This document shows, in pieces, positions 34,737 through 49,477 of a stretch of 64,000 nt of DNA. The stretch is from Pseudosulfitobacter pseudonitzschiae (GTDB taxonomy: Bacteria; Pseudomonadota; Alphaproteobacteria; Rhodobacterales; Rhodobacteraceae), in NCBI RefSeq assembly GCF_002222635.1, contig NZ_CP022416.1, positions 248,001-312,000 on the forward strand, read 5' to 3'. The notes under the pieces were generated by a model. That model saw only the letters and a list, made by a program, of their open reading frames with translations, made no database searches and was not told where the DNA came from. Made by a program: the position numbers and the translations under genes. Numbering within the stretch: the first letter of the stretch is position 1; every line of letters begins with the position of its first letter.

Positions 34737-34837
34737 CTGGAATCCCTCCGAGTCGTAGTTGGAGCGACCTTATCAGCTTGGATTATTGCTGACTAGTATG
34801 GAAGTATGGTAGTTGAGTGGCGGGGAGGAAGCGAATC

Positions 34838-35584
34838 ATGCAAGCAGACCGCACGACAGCCGTGACACTGGACGCATCCGCGCAGATCACGCCGCAAATC
34901 TATGCCCAGTTGCGCGATGCGATCATTCGCAACCGCTTTTCCCCCGGTGACCGTATTTCGGAAAGCGAGATTGCCAAATCTTGCGATGTCAGCCGCCAGC
35001 CCGTGCGCGAGGCGTTTATTCGTCTGGCAGGCGAGGGGTTGCTGGCGATCCTGCCCCAGCGCGGCACGGTTATTACCAAGATCAGCTACACCGAGGTGCT
35101 GAACGCGCGTTTTCTGCGCGAGGCGATCGAAGCTGATATCGTCAGCATTCTGGCCGCCAACCCCGATGCCGCATTGGTGCGCGAGTTGCGTACGCAGCTG
35201 ATGGCGCAACAGGCTGTAGCCCGCGACAAGCCGACAGATTTTATCGAACTCGACGAACGGTTTCACCGCACGCTGGCCGATGCCGCCGACAAACGCGGCG
35301 CGTGGCGACGGATTGAAGGGCTGAAATCGCAGATGGACCGCGTGCGGTTTCTGTCGCTGGGGCATTTTCCGGCGGAAAAGCTGGTGGCCCAGCACACAGC
35401 GGTCGTCGACAGCATCGAACGGGGCGACATGATCGCCGCCAACGCCGCAATCCGCAGCCATCTGCGCGAAGTGCTGACCGACCTGCCGCGCATTCTTGCG
35501 GCCAACCCCGAATTTTTCGAATTGCCGGACGCGGGAATACCGACGCCGGTCAATGCACCCATCCAAGGAGGACATACACGATGA
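34838..35584 (+). CDS. GntR-family (FCD) regulator of the uxu/TRAP locus
   Basis: 248 residues. The N-terminal winged HTH (ITPQIYAQLRDAII to QRGTVITKIS) is followed by an FCD ligand-binding domain with conserved metal-binding Asp/His positions (DERFHRTL, HTAVVDSIE, HLREVL). It is the first gene of the TRAP operon, overlapping dctP by ATGA, and divergent from uxuAB, so it is likely autoregulated. A direct repeat AGTATGG at 34795-34801 and 34803-34809 lies just upstream. The start at 34838 follows GGGAGGAA; the GTG at 34817 is rejected. Confidence 0.88.
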   Translation: MQADRTTAVTLDASAQITPQIYAQLRDAIIRNRFSPGDRISESEIAKSCDVSRQPVREAFIRLAGEGLLAILPQRGTVITKISYTEVLNARFLREAIEADIVSILAANPDAALVRELRTQLMAQQAVARDKPTDFIELDERFHRTLADAADKRGAWRRIEGLKSQMDRVRFLSLGHFPAEKLVAQHTAVVDSIERGDMIAANAAIRSHLREVLTDLPRILAANPEFFELPDAGIPTPVNAPIQGGHTR

Positions 35585-36552
35585 CATTTAACTGGAAAAA
35601 GCCGGCCCTGGCCGTGGCCGTTGCCGCACTGACGGCCATGCCTGTATTTGCGCAGGACATGACCCTGAAACTGGGCCACTTGGCCAACGAAGACAACCCG
35701 TGGCACCTTGCTTCGGTCAAATTCGGTGAAGAGCTTTCGGCGCTGACCGATGGCCGTATCGTGGTTGAAGTTTTCCCCAATGAATCGTTGGGCAAGGAAA
35801 TCGACCTGATCAACGGTATGCAGCTTGGCACCGTGGACATGACCATCACGGGTGAAAGCCTGCAAAACTGGGCACCGATGGCGGCCCTGTTGGCCGTACC
35901 ATATGCGTATAAATCCATCGATCATATGGACGAAGTTGCGTCAGGCGATATCGGCGACCAGATCGAAGCGCAGATTGTTGAAAAAGCACAGATCCGTCCC
36001 ATCGCCTTTTTCGCGCGCGGTCCGCGCAACCTGACGTCGAACCGTCCGATTGCCACGCCTGCCGATCTGAACGGGCTGAAAATGCGCGTGCCGAACGTGC
36101 CGCTGTTCATCGATGTCTGGTCCGCACTTGGCGCCGCTCCCGGCCCGATGGCATTCTCCGAGGTCTTTACCTCGCTGCAAAACGGCACCATCGAAGCACA
36201 GGAAAACCCGCTGGCGCTGATCCGGTCGGCCAGCTTCAACGAAGTGCAAAGCCATGTGAATCTGACCGAGCATGTGCGGTCGTGGATTTATCTGACAATT
36301 GCCGAAAGCACATGGCAGAAGCTGAGCGAAGACGATCAGGCCGCCGTGATGGAAGCCGCAGCCCGCGCCCAAGCCTATGAGCGTGAATTGTTCGAAGCCA
36401 GCGTTGCCGACGATCGCGCCTATCTGGAAGCAAACGGCATGACCTTTGTTGACGTGGACGGCGCGGCCTTTGCTGCTGCGGCCAAGGATGCCGTGCTGAA
36501 CAACGTCAGCGACGAAATCCGTCCGGTTGTTGAAGGTCTGTTTGCCAACTAA
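35581..36552 (+). CDS. dctP: TRAP transporter solute-binding protein, hexonate/hexuronate type
   Basis: 323 residues with a clear signal peptide (KKPALAVAVAALTAMPVFAQD, cleavage after FA near residue 23). DctP-family landmarks: the carboxylate-binding Arg in LKMRVPN and the following SEVFTSLQNGTIEAQENP. It would deliver a sugar acid from the periplasm to the DctQM permease encoded next. Adjacent uxuAB points to a mannonate-, gulonate- or uronate-like ligand. Coupled to the GntR gene by a 4-base overlap. Confidence 0.92.
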   Translation: MTFNWKKPALAVAVAALTAMPVFAQDMTLKLGHLANEDNPWHLASVKFGEELSALTDGRIVVEVFPNESLGKEIDLINGMQLGTVDMTITGESLQNWAPMAALLAVPYAYKSIDHMDEVASGDIGDQIEAQIVEKAQIRPIAFFARGPRNLTSNRPIATPADLNGLKMRVPNVPLFIDVWSALGAAPGPMAFSEVFTSLQNGTIEAQENPLALIRSASFNEVQSHVNLTEHVRSWIYLTIAESTWQKLSEDDQAAVMEAAARAQAYERELFEASVADDRAYLEANGMTFVDVDGAAFAAAAKDAVLNNVSDEIRPVVEGLFAN

Positions 36553-36576
36553 GGCGGACTTTTGTCTGACAAGATC

Positions 36577-36608
36577 AACCGGTGCGGCATTCCTTTGCCG
36601 CGCCGGTT
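36577..36608 (+). terminator. Hairpin with T-run between dctP and dctQ
   Basis: A 12-bp stem with one G-U wobble, AACCGGTGCGGC (36577-36588) with GCCGCGCCGGTT (36597-36608), is followed by CCCCCTTTTT. It resembles an intrinsic terminator inside the operon. A partial terminator here would give more binding protein than permease. A hairpin holds the same position in the second TRAP operon (51301-51327). Confidence 0.6.
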
Positions 36609-36637
36609 CCCCCTTTTTCCCCTTGGAGCGCTGCGGA

Positions 36638-37141
36638 ATGCGACACGCTGAAACCCTCATTCGCATCCTGACCGTGCTGGCCCGTCTGGGTGCCGGCATT
36701 TCATTTGCCGTGCTGATGGTCGCGGTGCTGGTGCAGGTTGTTGGCCGTTTCACCGGCAGCTCGCCGGTCTGGACCGAAGAGCTGACCCGCTTTGCGCTGC
36801 TCTATATGATCGCCTTTGGTGCGGGCCTGTCGTTTCGCACCGGTGATCTGGTGAACGTCGATGTGGTCAGCGAGGCGCTGCCCGGCGGTCTGCCGAGGTT
36901 CCTGCGCTTTTTCGCCGCCGCGGCGACTGCCGGTCTGGCATTGGTGTTGCTGATGCCTGCGTGGAAATACGTCAGCATCGGCCGGATGCAGACGGCGCCC
37001 GCGCTGGGTATCCGTATGGACTATGCGCATTTGACGATGTTCGTTTTGCTGGCGGGTCTTGCGCTGTTTGCGGTGTTGCGCTGCGTGGCCATGTTGGCCG
37101 GTGCCGAAGACGGCACACCCCAAAAATCCGACGAGGAGTAA
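36638..37141 (+). CDS. dctQ: TRAP transporter small permease (DctQ)
   Basis: 167 residues with four hydrophobic helices (about 12-34, 48-65, 88-108, 130-150) and the family segment WTEELTRFALLY after the first helix. It partners DctM and docks the binding protein. The chosen ATG at 36638 follows GGAG; the longer open frame runs back through the intergenic hairpin and is not used. dctM starts 4 bases after its stop. Confidence 0.88.
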   Translation: MRHAETLIRILTVLARLGAGISFAVLMVAVLVQVVGRFTGSSPVWTEELTRFALLYMIAFGAGLSFRTGDLVNVDVVSEALPGGLPRFLRFFAAAATAGLALVLLMPAWKYVSIGRMQTAPALGIRMDYAHLTMFVLLAGLALFAVLRCVAMLAGAEDGTPQKSDEE

Positions 37142-37145
37142 TCTC

Positions 37146-38423
37146 GTGGCCGTTACCATTCTTCTTGTCGTCTTTGTCTTTGGTTTGACGGTGGGCATTC
37201 CCGTGGCCATCACCCTTGGTCTGTCTTCGCTGGCCTATCTGGCCTATGTCGGCATCCCCGTCGTGGTGATGCCGCAAAAGATGTATGCGGGCATGGACGT
37301 GTTTGTTCTGCTGTCGATCCCCGGCTTTATCCTTGCGGGGAACCTGATGAACCGTGGCGGGATCACCAACCGGATCATCCGCTTTGCCAACGCGCTGGTG
37401 GGATGGATCAGGGGCGGTCTGGGCCTGACCAATATCGCCGCTTCGATGTTGTTTGGTGGCATCACCGGCACCGCCGTAGCTGATGCGGCGTCAATCGGCG
37501 GGGTGATGATTCCGGGGATGAAAAAGGCCGGTTATCCGGCAGATTTTTCGGCGGCGGTCACGGCTGCGTCGTCCACTGTGGGGCCAATCATTCCGCCGTC
37601 GGTGCCGATGATTATCGTGGGCGCGCTGTCGGGGATTTCGGTGGGCAAGATGTTCCTTGCCGGTGCTATTCCGGGCATCCTGATGGGCCTGTCCATGATG
37701 GTGACCTGCTATATTATTTCTGTGCGCAAAGGGTTTCCACACCAACCGTGGCAAGGCTTTGGCGAGGTGGTCCGCTCGCTTGGGGGGGCTGTGTGGGCGC
37801 TGGCGATGACGTTCCTGATCATCTACGGGCTGTTGTCTGGCCTTGCCACGCCAACGGAAACCGCCGTTGTGGCCAGCGTCTATGCGTTCCTTGTGGGCGC
37901 GTTCATCTACCGCGAGCTGCCAATCCGCGCGGTGCCCCGTATCGTCGTGGACAGCGCCGTGTCGGCGGCGGGTATCCTTGCGCTGGTGGGTTTTGCCAAC
38001 GTCTTTGGCTGGATTCTGGTGTCGGAACGTATTCCACAGGCCATTGCCAATGGCGTTCTGTCGATCACTGACAACAAATTTCTGGTGCTGCTGTTAATCA
38101 ATATCCTGCTGCTGTGCGTCGGCATGTTTCTGGAAACCATCGCCGCGCTGATCATTCTGTTCGTGCCGCTGCTGGCGCTGTCGAATGCGGTGGGCATTGA
38201 CCCGCTGCACTTTGCCACCGTCGCTGTGCTGAACCTGATGATAGGGCTGACCACGCCGCCTGTGGGTGTCTGTCTGTTTGTCTGCGCGGGCATCGCACGG
38301 CTGCCACTGGCACCGGTGATCGTGGCGATTATGCCGTTTTTGCTAACCAACATCCTTGTGTTGTTGGCTGTCACTTATATTCCGGCGCTGGCCACGTGGC
38401 TGCCGTCTGTCCTCATACCCTAG
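37146..38423 (+). CDS. dctM: TRAP transporter large permease (DctM)
   Basis: 425 residues, about 12 transmembrane segments, with typical DctM stretches (VLLSIPGFILAGNLM, GGITGTAVADAASIG, IIPPSVPMIIVG, GLTTPPVGVCLFV). It is the Na+-coupled transport subunit. The start is a GTG at 37146, with GAGGAG 7 bases upstream, directly after dctQ. The open frame begins earlier only as an overlap with dctQ. The next gene starts 10 bases after its stop. Confidence 0.9.
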   Translation: MAVTILLVVFVFGLTVGIPVAITLGLSSLAYLAYVGIPVVVMPQKMYAGMDVFVLLSIPGFILAGNLMNRGGITNRIIRFANALVGWIRGGLGLTNIAASMLFGGITGTAVADAASIGGVMIPGMKKAGYPADFSAAVTAASSTVGPIIPPSVPMIIVGALSGISVGKMFLAGAIPGILMGLSMMVTCYIISVRKGFPHQPWQGFGEVVRSLGGAVWALAMTFLIIYGLLSGLATPTETAVVASVYAFLVGAFIYRELPIRAVPRIVVDSAVSAAGILALVGFANVFGWILVSERIPQAIANGVLSITDNKFLVLLLINILLLCVGMFLETIAALIILFVPLLALSNAVGIDPLHFATVAVLNLMIGLTTPPVGVCLFVCAGIARLPLAPVIVAIMPFLLTNILVLLAVTYIPALATWLPSVLIP

Positions 38424-38432
38424 GAGCCTGTC

Positions 38433-39479
38433 ATGGAAGCCCGAGTTTGCCGCCTGTATGGTGAGAACGACATTCGCATCGAAACCGCAACTGTGGCTGA
38501 TCCCGGCCCGGGTGAGGTGCTGTTGGCCCTTGCTGCGGGGGGCATCTGCGGGTCGGATCTGCATTATTACCAGCATGGCGGCTTTGGTCCGATCCGTGTG
38601 CGCGAACCGATCATTCTGGGACATGAGGCATCGGGCACCGTGGTTGCCGTGGGGCCGGATGTGACGGGTCTTGCAGCCGGAAATGCGGTTGCGATCAATC
38701 CCAGCCGTCCATGTGGTAAATGCGAATATTGCCACAAGGGTCTGCCGGTGCATTGCCTTGAAATGCGTTTTAACGGATCGGCCATGCGGATGCCGCATGA
38801 ACAGGGGCTTTTCCGCGATCATATCGTGGTCGAAGCACGCCAATGTGTGCCGGTTGGTGTTGGCGTCAGCCTGAACGAAGCCGCCTGCGCCGAGCCGCTG
38901 GCCGTTTGTCTGCACGCACGCAACCGCGCCGGTGATTTGCAGGACGCGCGCGTGCTGGTGACAGGGGCGGGGCCAATCGGCACGCTTTGCGCCGCTGTTG
39001 CAATCGAGGCCGGTGCCGCCGAGGTTGTTGTGACCGACCTGCAAGACTTTACGCTGGAGGTTGCCCGCCGCATGGGTGCCACGCGCACCGTGAACGTGGC
39101 CACCAACGCCGCCGATCTGGATGTCTATGCCGAGGGCAAAGGGTATTTCGACGTAGCCTTTGAATGCTCGGCCGCGGCCCCCGCGATCAAATCCGCGATC
39201 ACCTGCCTGCGCCCGCAGGGGCGTTTGGTGCAAGTTGGTGTTTCGGGTGACGTTCCGGTGCCGCTGAACATGCTTGTGGGCAAGGAAATCTCGTATTGCG
39301 GCACCCAGCGGTTCGACACCGAATTTGCCGATGCGGTTAACATGATCTCGGAGCAGCGCATCGACGTCACGCCGATCATCACCGGCACCTATCCGCTGGA
39401 CCGCGCCATCGAAGCCTTTGAGGCGGCTGGAAACCGGTCTGGCGCGGTGAAAGTTCAACTCAGCTTTTCCAACACATAA
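38433..39479 (+). CDS. Zinc-dependent sugar-acid dehydrogenase (L-idonate/L-gulonate 5-dehydrogenase type)
   Basis: 348 residues, medium-chain dehydrogenase. The catalytic-zinc region is GICGSDLHYYQ and GHEASG; the structural-zinc cysteines lie in RPCGKCEYCHKGLPVHC; the NAD motif is TGAGPIGTLC. It resembles L-idonate 5-dehydrogenase. Next to uxuB and uxuA, an attractive reading is L-gulonate 5-dehydrogenase, giving D-fructuronate for UxuB; this is inference. Part of the TRAP operon. Confidence 0.82.
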   Translation: MEARVCRLYGENDIRIETATVADPGPGEVLLALAAGGICGSDLHYYQHGGFGPIRVREPIILGHEASGTVVAVGPDVTGLAAGNAVAINPSRPCGKCEYCHKGLPVHCLEMRFNGSAMRMPHEQGLFRDHIVVEARQCVPVGVGVSLNEAACAEPLAVCLHARNRAGDLQDARVLVTGAGPIGTLCAAVAIEAGAAEVVVTDLQDFTLEVARRMGATRTVNVATNAADLDVYAEGKGYFDVAFECSAAAPAIKSAITCLRPQGRLVQVGVSGDVPVPLNMLVGKEISYCGTQRFDTEFADAVNMISEQRIDVTPIITGTYPLDRAIEAFEAAGNRSGAVKVQLSFSNT

Positions 39480-39489
39480 GGGCACCGAT

Positions 39490-40545
39490 ATGAACACAGC
39501 GACATTCAAACGTGACGATCTTTTCAATCTGGCCCTGACCCTGCTGACCAATGCGGGGCTGGAACCGGCCAAAGCCGAAGTGGTCGCCGAATTGTTGGTG
39601 CAGACCGATGAGTTGGGCGTGACCACGCACGGCACGTCGATGGTGCCCTATTACCTGCCCGAGCTGAAGGCGGGGATGATGACCTCGGAGGGCAGCTATG
39701 AGGTGGTGCAAGACCGCAAAGTGACGATGGTTTGGGATGGCACCTATCTGCCCGGTCACTGGCTGATGCAGCAGGCACTGGATGTGTGCATGGCGCGCGC
39801 GACCGAGTTCGGGATGGCGGCCCTGTCGATGCGGCGCGCGCACCATATCGGGTGTCTGTCGACGCTGACGCGCATTGCGGCAGATCGCGGTTTTGTGTGC
39901 TATATCGCCACCTCTGATCCGTCAGGCAAATGGGTGGCCCCCTATGGCGGGACCGAACCGCTGCTGACGCCGAACCCTTGGGCCATCGGTTATCCATCGC
40001 GCGAGCATCCGGTTCTGATCGACACCTGCGCGTCGATCACCACGGTGTCCAAAGTGCGCGAGCTGATCAACACCGGCGTCCAATTCGCCCATCCTTGGAT
40101 GCTGGATGCGGCGGGCAATGCCACGACCGATCCCAATGTGATCAACGCCGATCTGCGCGGCAGCATCCAGCCGGTGGGGGGCAGCGATCATGGTCATAAG
40201 GGCTTTGGTCTGGCGTTGATGGTCGAGATGCTGTCGCAGGGATTGTCGGGCCACGGTCGCGCCGAAGAACCCGAACGTTGGGGCGGCAATGTGTTTTTGC
40301 AGGTCATGGACCCCGAAGCATTTGCCGGAAAAGAGGCGTTTGAACGCGAGGTTTCGCACCTGAACGATCTTTGCCGCGCAAACCGCCCGCTTGACGCTGC
40401 CCGCCCCGTCCGCGTTCCCGGCGACCGCGCCAGCGCGGCGCTGAAAGCAGCCCAAGGGGGCACAGTGCGCTTGCCACAAGAAGTCTTTGCGCGCCTTGAA
40501 CAAAGCGCCGCAGAATATGGCGTGTCAATGCCGTCGATGTGCTGA
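39490..40545 (+). CDS. Ldh family oxidoreductase (malate/lactate/diketogulonate dehydrogenase type)
   Basis: 351 residues of the type 2 malate/L-lactate dehydrogenase family, a non-Rossmann NAD(P) fold that includes YiaK (2,3-diketo-L-gulonate reductase) and ureidoglycolate dehydrogenase. Conserved segments: ELGVTTHGT, RRAHHIGCL, YGGTEPLLTPNPWAIGYP and DHGHKGFGLALMVEML. In this sugar-acid operon a keto-sugar-acid reductase is more likely than malate or ureidoglycolate activity. Last gene of the operon. Confidence 0.8.
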   Translation: MNTATFKRDDLFNLALTLLTNAGLEPAKAEVVAELLVQTDELGVTTHGTSMVPYYLPELKAGMMTSEGSYEVVQDRKVTMVWDGTYLPGHWLMQQALDVCMARATEFGMAALSMRRAHHIGCLSTLTRIAADRGFVCYIATSDPSGKWVAPYGGTEPLLTPNPWAIGYPSREHPVLIDTCASITTVSKVRELINTGVQFAHPWMLDAAGNATTDPNVINADLRGSIQPVGGSDHGHKGFGLALMVEMLSQGLSGHGRAEEPERWGGNVFLQVMDPEAFAGKEAFEREVSHLNDLCRANRPLDAARPVRVPGDRASAALKAAQGGTVRLPQEVFARLEQSAAEYGVSMPSMC

Positions 40546-40671
40546 GGCCCTTTGACGGATCAGGCTGCAAAAGCCCCGTACCCACGAGAATAGAAAGCGA
40601 CAAGAGCGGCTGAAAAAGCGGCCCTTTAAATTTTGTCCACAGGTAATTCGCGGCGCGCGGGTATCTACATG

Positions 40672-40701
40672 TTGACATCTGCCCCCCATGACACCCAAAA
40701 T
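40672..40701 (+). promoter_or_regulatory. Predicted promoter for the riboswitch-nrdHIEF transcript
   Basis: TTGACA at 40672-40677 is a perfect -35 hexamer. After an 18-base spacer, CAAAAT at 40696-40701 matches four of six -10 positions. Transcription would start close to 40708, where the riboswitch begins. Confidence 0.5.
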
Positions 40702-40707
40702 GATGTT

Positions 40708-40870
40708 GCTTTGGTTCCGGCGATTCATCTCGTCGGTGAAAAGGGAAGCCGGTTAAAATCCGGCGCTGCCCCCGCAACTGTAAGCGGCAAGTCGACGTCC
40801 GATACCACTGGTGCAGCCGCATCGGGAAGGCGGGCCAAGACGTTCGAGCCGCAAGTCAGGAGACCTGCCA
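40708..40870 (+). ncRNA. Cobalamin (adenosylcobalamin) riboswitch
   Basis: Consensus elements are in order: GGGAAGCCGGTTAAAATC from 40743, CCCCGCAACTGTAAGCGG from about 40770, CCACTGG and CGGGAAGGC in the peripheral region, and a perfect B12 box AAGTCAGGAGACCTGCC at 40853-40869. These define the cobalamin riboswitch aptamer. It precedes nrdHIEF by about 110 bases, so cobalamin should repress the B12-independent class Ib ribonucleotide reductase, presumably when a B12-dependent class II enzyme encoded elsewhere can serve. The downstream segment offers an alternative-pairing model. Confidence 0.93.
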
Positions 40871-40915
40871 AAGCATGAAAGATGACGCCGTGGCGGAGGG
40901 CCCGGACGCGCAATC

Positions 40916-40974
40916 GGGCACGAAGGTGTCTGTTTTCGTGTCCCCTCCGTTCGGGTTTAAACCACAAAGGGACA
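40916..40974 (+). promoter_or_regulatory. Candidate expression platform sequestering the nrdH Shine-Dalgarno
   Basis: GGGCACGAA (40916-40924) can pair with TTCGTGTCCC (40935-40944, one bulge). The segment TGTCCC (40939-40944) inside that stem can instead pair with GGGACA (40969-40974), which contains the GGGA Shine-Dalgarno 7 bases before the nrdH ATG. The two pairings exclude each other, as expected for a translational switch. Read by eye; not folded. Confidence 0.4.
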
Positions 40975-40979
40975 GCCAA

Positions 40980-41201
40980 ATGACCATCACCGTCTATTCC
41001 AAACCGGCCTGCGTTCAATGCACCGCCACCACCCGAGCGCTTGAGGCGCGGGGGATTGCGTTTTCCGTGATCGACCTGACCGAAGACGCCGCCGCGATGG
41101 AAGTGGTGCAAGGGCTGGGTTACCGGCAGGCACCTGTGGTTGTGGCCGGCGACGATCATTGGGCCGGTTTCCGCCCCGACAAAATCAGCGCAATGATCTA
41201 G
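40980..41201 (+). CDS. nrdH: NrdH glutaredoxin-like electron donor
   Basis: 73 residues, glutaredoxin fold with thioredoxin-like specificity. The redox pair is Cys11 and Cys14 (CVQC), followed by the C-terminal WAGFRPDKI typical of NrdH. It reduces the class Ib ribonucleotide reductase NrdEF using thioredoxin reductase. The ATG at 40980 has GGGA 7 bases upstream; the longer open frame from 40875 runs through the riboswitch platform and is not coding. Confidence 0.95.
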   Translation: MTITVYSKPACVQCTATTRALEARGIAFSVIDLTEDAAAMEVVQGLGYRQAPVVVAGDDHWAGFRPDKISAMI

Positions 41202-41601
41202 GGCAGGCGGAGCCGGTGGGGGGACTGATCTATTTCTCGTCGCGGTCCGAAAACACGCGTCGTTTTATTGATCGCACGGGGCTGGCGGCCCTGCGGATTC
41301 CGGTGGATGACGCGGATGCGATGCCTGTGTCCGACGGCCCCTTTGTGCTGGTCACACCCACCTTTGCCGACGGGCAGGGGCGGGGTGCGGTGCCCAAACA
41401 GGTGATCCGCTTTTTGAATATCGCACACAATCGTGCGCTGTTGCGCGGGGTTATCGCCTCGGGCAACCGGAATTTCGGTGCCACCTATGCAATGGCCGGT
41501 GATGTGATCGCCGCCAAATGCGCGGTGCCGGTGCTGTATCGTTTTGAACTGGCGGGAACCGACGGGGATGTCGACCGCGTGACACATGGATTGGACAGGT
41601 T

Positions 41602-44768
<3,167 letters not shown>

Positions 44769-44783
44769 CGCAATCGCCGCCGG

Positions 44784-47494
<2,711 letters not shown>

Positions 47495-47498
<4 letters not shown>

Positions 47499-48541
47499 GC
47501 GGCCACCTTTTCACGCAGTTTGCGGGGGGCGTATTGGGCCACGGCATCGGCGATGGCCTTGATGTGGTCGGGCGTGGTTCCACAGCAGCCGCCAACGATG
47601 TTTACCAACCCTTCGGCGGCGAATTCACCGACCTGACTGGCGGTTTCGTCCGGGCCTTCGTCATATTCGCCAAAGGCATTGGGCAGGCCGGCGTTGGGGT
47701 AGGCGCAGATCAGCGTGTCGGCGACACCGGCCAGTTCGGCGATGTGCGGGCGCATTGCAGCGGCCCCAAGGGCGCAGTTCAGCCCGACGGTAAAGGGGCG
47801 GGCGTGGCTGACAGAATGCCAGAAGGCGGTGGGCGTCTGGCCCGACAACGTGCGCCCCGAGGCATCGGTGATGGTGCCCGAGATCATCAGCGGCAGCTTT
47901 GCGCCGTGTTCCTCGAACGCTTCATAGCAGGCAAATATCGCGGCCTTGGCGTTGAGCGTGTCAAAGATGGTTTCGATCAGGATCAGATCGGCACCGCCCG
48001 CGATCAGCCCGCGTACCTGCTGGCCATAAGCCACGCGCAGATCGTCGAAGGTGACGGCGCGATAGCCGGGGTCATTCACATCGGGACTGAGCGAGGCGGT
48101 GCGATTGGTTGGGCCCACGGCACCGGCGACAAAGCGCGGTTTGCCGTCGATCGCGGTGGCTCGGTCCATCGCGCGGCGGGCAATACGCGCTCCATCGGCA
48201 TTCAGGTCGTGAACGGCGTCTTCCATGCCATAATCGGCCTGCGCGATGGTGGTGGCGGAGAATGTGTTGGTCTCGACGATGTCGGCACCGGCCATGGCAA
48301 AATTGAAATGGATTTCCTCGACCGCATCGGGCTGGGTCAGGATCAACAGATCATTGTTGCCCTTTTGCGGGAGTTCGGAGTGGTGCCTGCACACATGGCC
48401 CGAGCCGTGCCCCGCGTAATCCTCTTCGGACAGGCCAAGGGTTTGGATTTGCGTACCCATCGCGCCATCAAGGATCAGGATGCGGTCGTGGGCCAGTGCG
48501 GCAAGCTGCCGTGCGGTGTCGGTTCGGGTGCTGTGTGTCAT
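47495..48541 (-). CDS. metH: Methionine synthase homocysteine-binding part (split MetH N-terminus)
   Basis: 348 residues, homocysteine S-methyltransferase barrel ([11 protein letters not shown] near the N-terminus). Zinc cysteines lie in GLNCALGA and the paired CC at about 319-320 ([10 protein letters not shown]). It activates homocysteine as a zinc thiolate for methyl transfer from the cobalamin of the downstream protein. The start at 48541 follows AGGTG; the short upstream extension is not needed. Split MetH genes occur in Rhodobacterales; both halves look functional. Confidence 0.93.
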
Positions 48542-48637
48542 GGCGCACCTATACCGCATCAACGAGTAGGATTGAAATTCATAATACTACGAAAGAATAT
48601 GAATTCGGCGCATGATGATAGTGCGGTCCAGCCATGT

Positions 48638-48668
48638 GCGCCCTTCGGCCAAAGGACCGGAAGGGCGC
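48638..48668 (-). terminator. Hairpin downstream of udh
   Basis: GCGCCCTTC (48638-48646) pairs with GAAGGGCGC (48660-48668); GG and CC just inside can extend the stem. It begins 8 bases after the udh stop on the minus strand and probably ends the TRAP-udh transcript. No long T-run. Confidence 0.5.
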
Positions 48669-48675
48669 GTTCGGT

Positions 48676-49467
48676 TTAATCCTTGTGGATCGGCTCGGCT
48701 GTGAACAGACCACCCTGATAGACGCTTTGCGGTGCATCGGCGGGCGGGCAGGGGGTTGCTTCGATCTCGGCGCGGAAGGCTTCCGAGTTGTCCTTGGGCC
48801 GCCAGCCGATCAGCTTGGCGGTGTCGGTGTTCCACCAGCCAAGATCGTTGTCGGACACGCCCCAGATGATCGGACAGCCCAGCATCGGCGCGCGGAACAC
48901 GCATTCGATCAGCGAGATGAAATCGTCGGGCGACATCCATGTGGCCAGCATCCGCCGGTCGCGGGGCTTTTCAAAGCACGACCCGATGCGGATCAACGCG
49001 GTCTCTTGGCCGAACTTGGAATGGTACATCGACGCCATCGCCTCGCCAAAGCATTTGGACACCCCGTAGAGACCGTCGGGCTTCATCGGGTCGGTGACGT
49101 TCAGCACTTCGTCTTGTCGGTAATAGCCGATGGTGTGGTTCGAGGTGGCGAACAGAATGCGGGGCATGCCGTGGGCGCGGGCGGCCTCGTAGAGGTTGTA
49201 GACGCCGGTGATATTGCCGCGCTGGATCTGGTCCCACGATCGTTCGACCGACACGCCACCAAGATGCAGGATGGCATCGCAATCCTTGACCAGATCGTAA
49301 ACAGCGGCTTCATCACCCAGATCGCAGGGCACGACTTCTTCGTCGGGGCCTGCGGGGTCCATGTCGGAGATGTCGGACAGGCGCAGCACGTCGGCCATGT
49401 GGCCCAGGCGGGCACGGGCCAGTTTGCCAAGGTTTCCGGCGGCTCCGGTGATCAGCAGTCGTTTCAT
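48676..49467 (-). CDS. udh: Uronate dehydrogenase
   Basis: 263 residues, extended SDR. The NAD motif is TGAAGNLG (residues 7-14) and the catalytic pair is Tyr134/Lys138 in YGVSK. The C-terminal VSDNDLGWWNTDTAKLIGWRPKD is typical of Udh. It oxidises D-galacturonate or D-glucuronate to the aldarolactone, the first step of the oxidative uronate pathway. Last gene of a minus-strand operon behind TRAP genes; the following steps (gli, gci, kdgD) are on the plus strand next door. Confidence 0.93.
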   Translation of the reverse strand: MKRLLITGAAGNLGKLARARLGHMADVLRLSDISDMDPAGPDEEVVPCDLGDEAAVYDLVKDCDAILHLGGVSVERSWDQIQRGNITGVYNLYEAARAHGMPRILFATSNHTIGYYRQDEVLNVTDPMKPDGLYGVSKCFGEAMASMYHSKFGQETALIRIGSCFEKPRDRRMLATWMSPDDFISLIECVFRAPMLGCPIIWGVSDNDLGWWNTDTAKLIGWRPKDNSEAFRAEIEATPCPPADAPQSVYQGGLFTAEPIHKD

Positions 49468-49477
49468 AATATCCTCT

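Noticed and set aside
40546-40707. NrdR boxes expected upstream of nrd genes
   Set aside because: I looked for the paired ACA-A/T-rich-TGT style repeats and found none; control appears to rest on the riboswitch.
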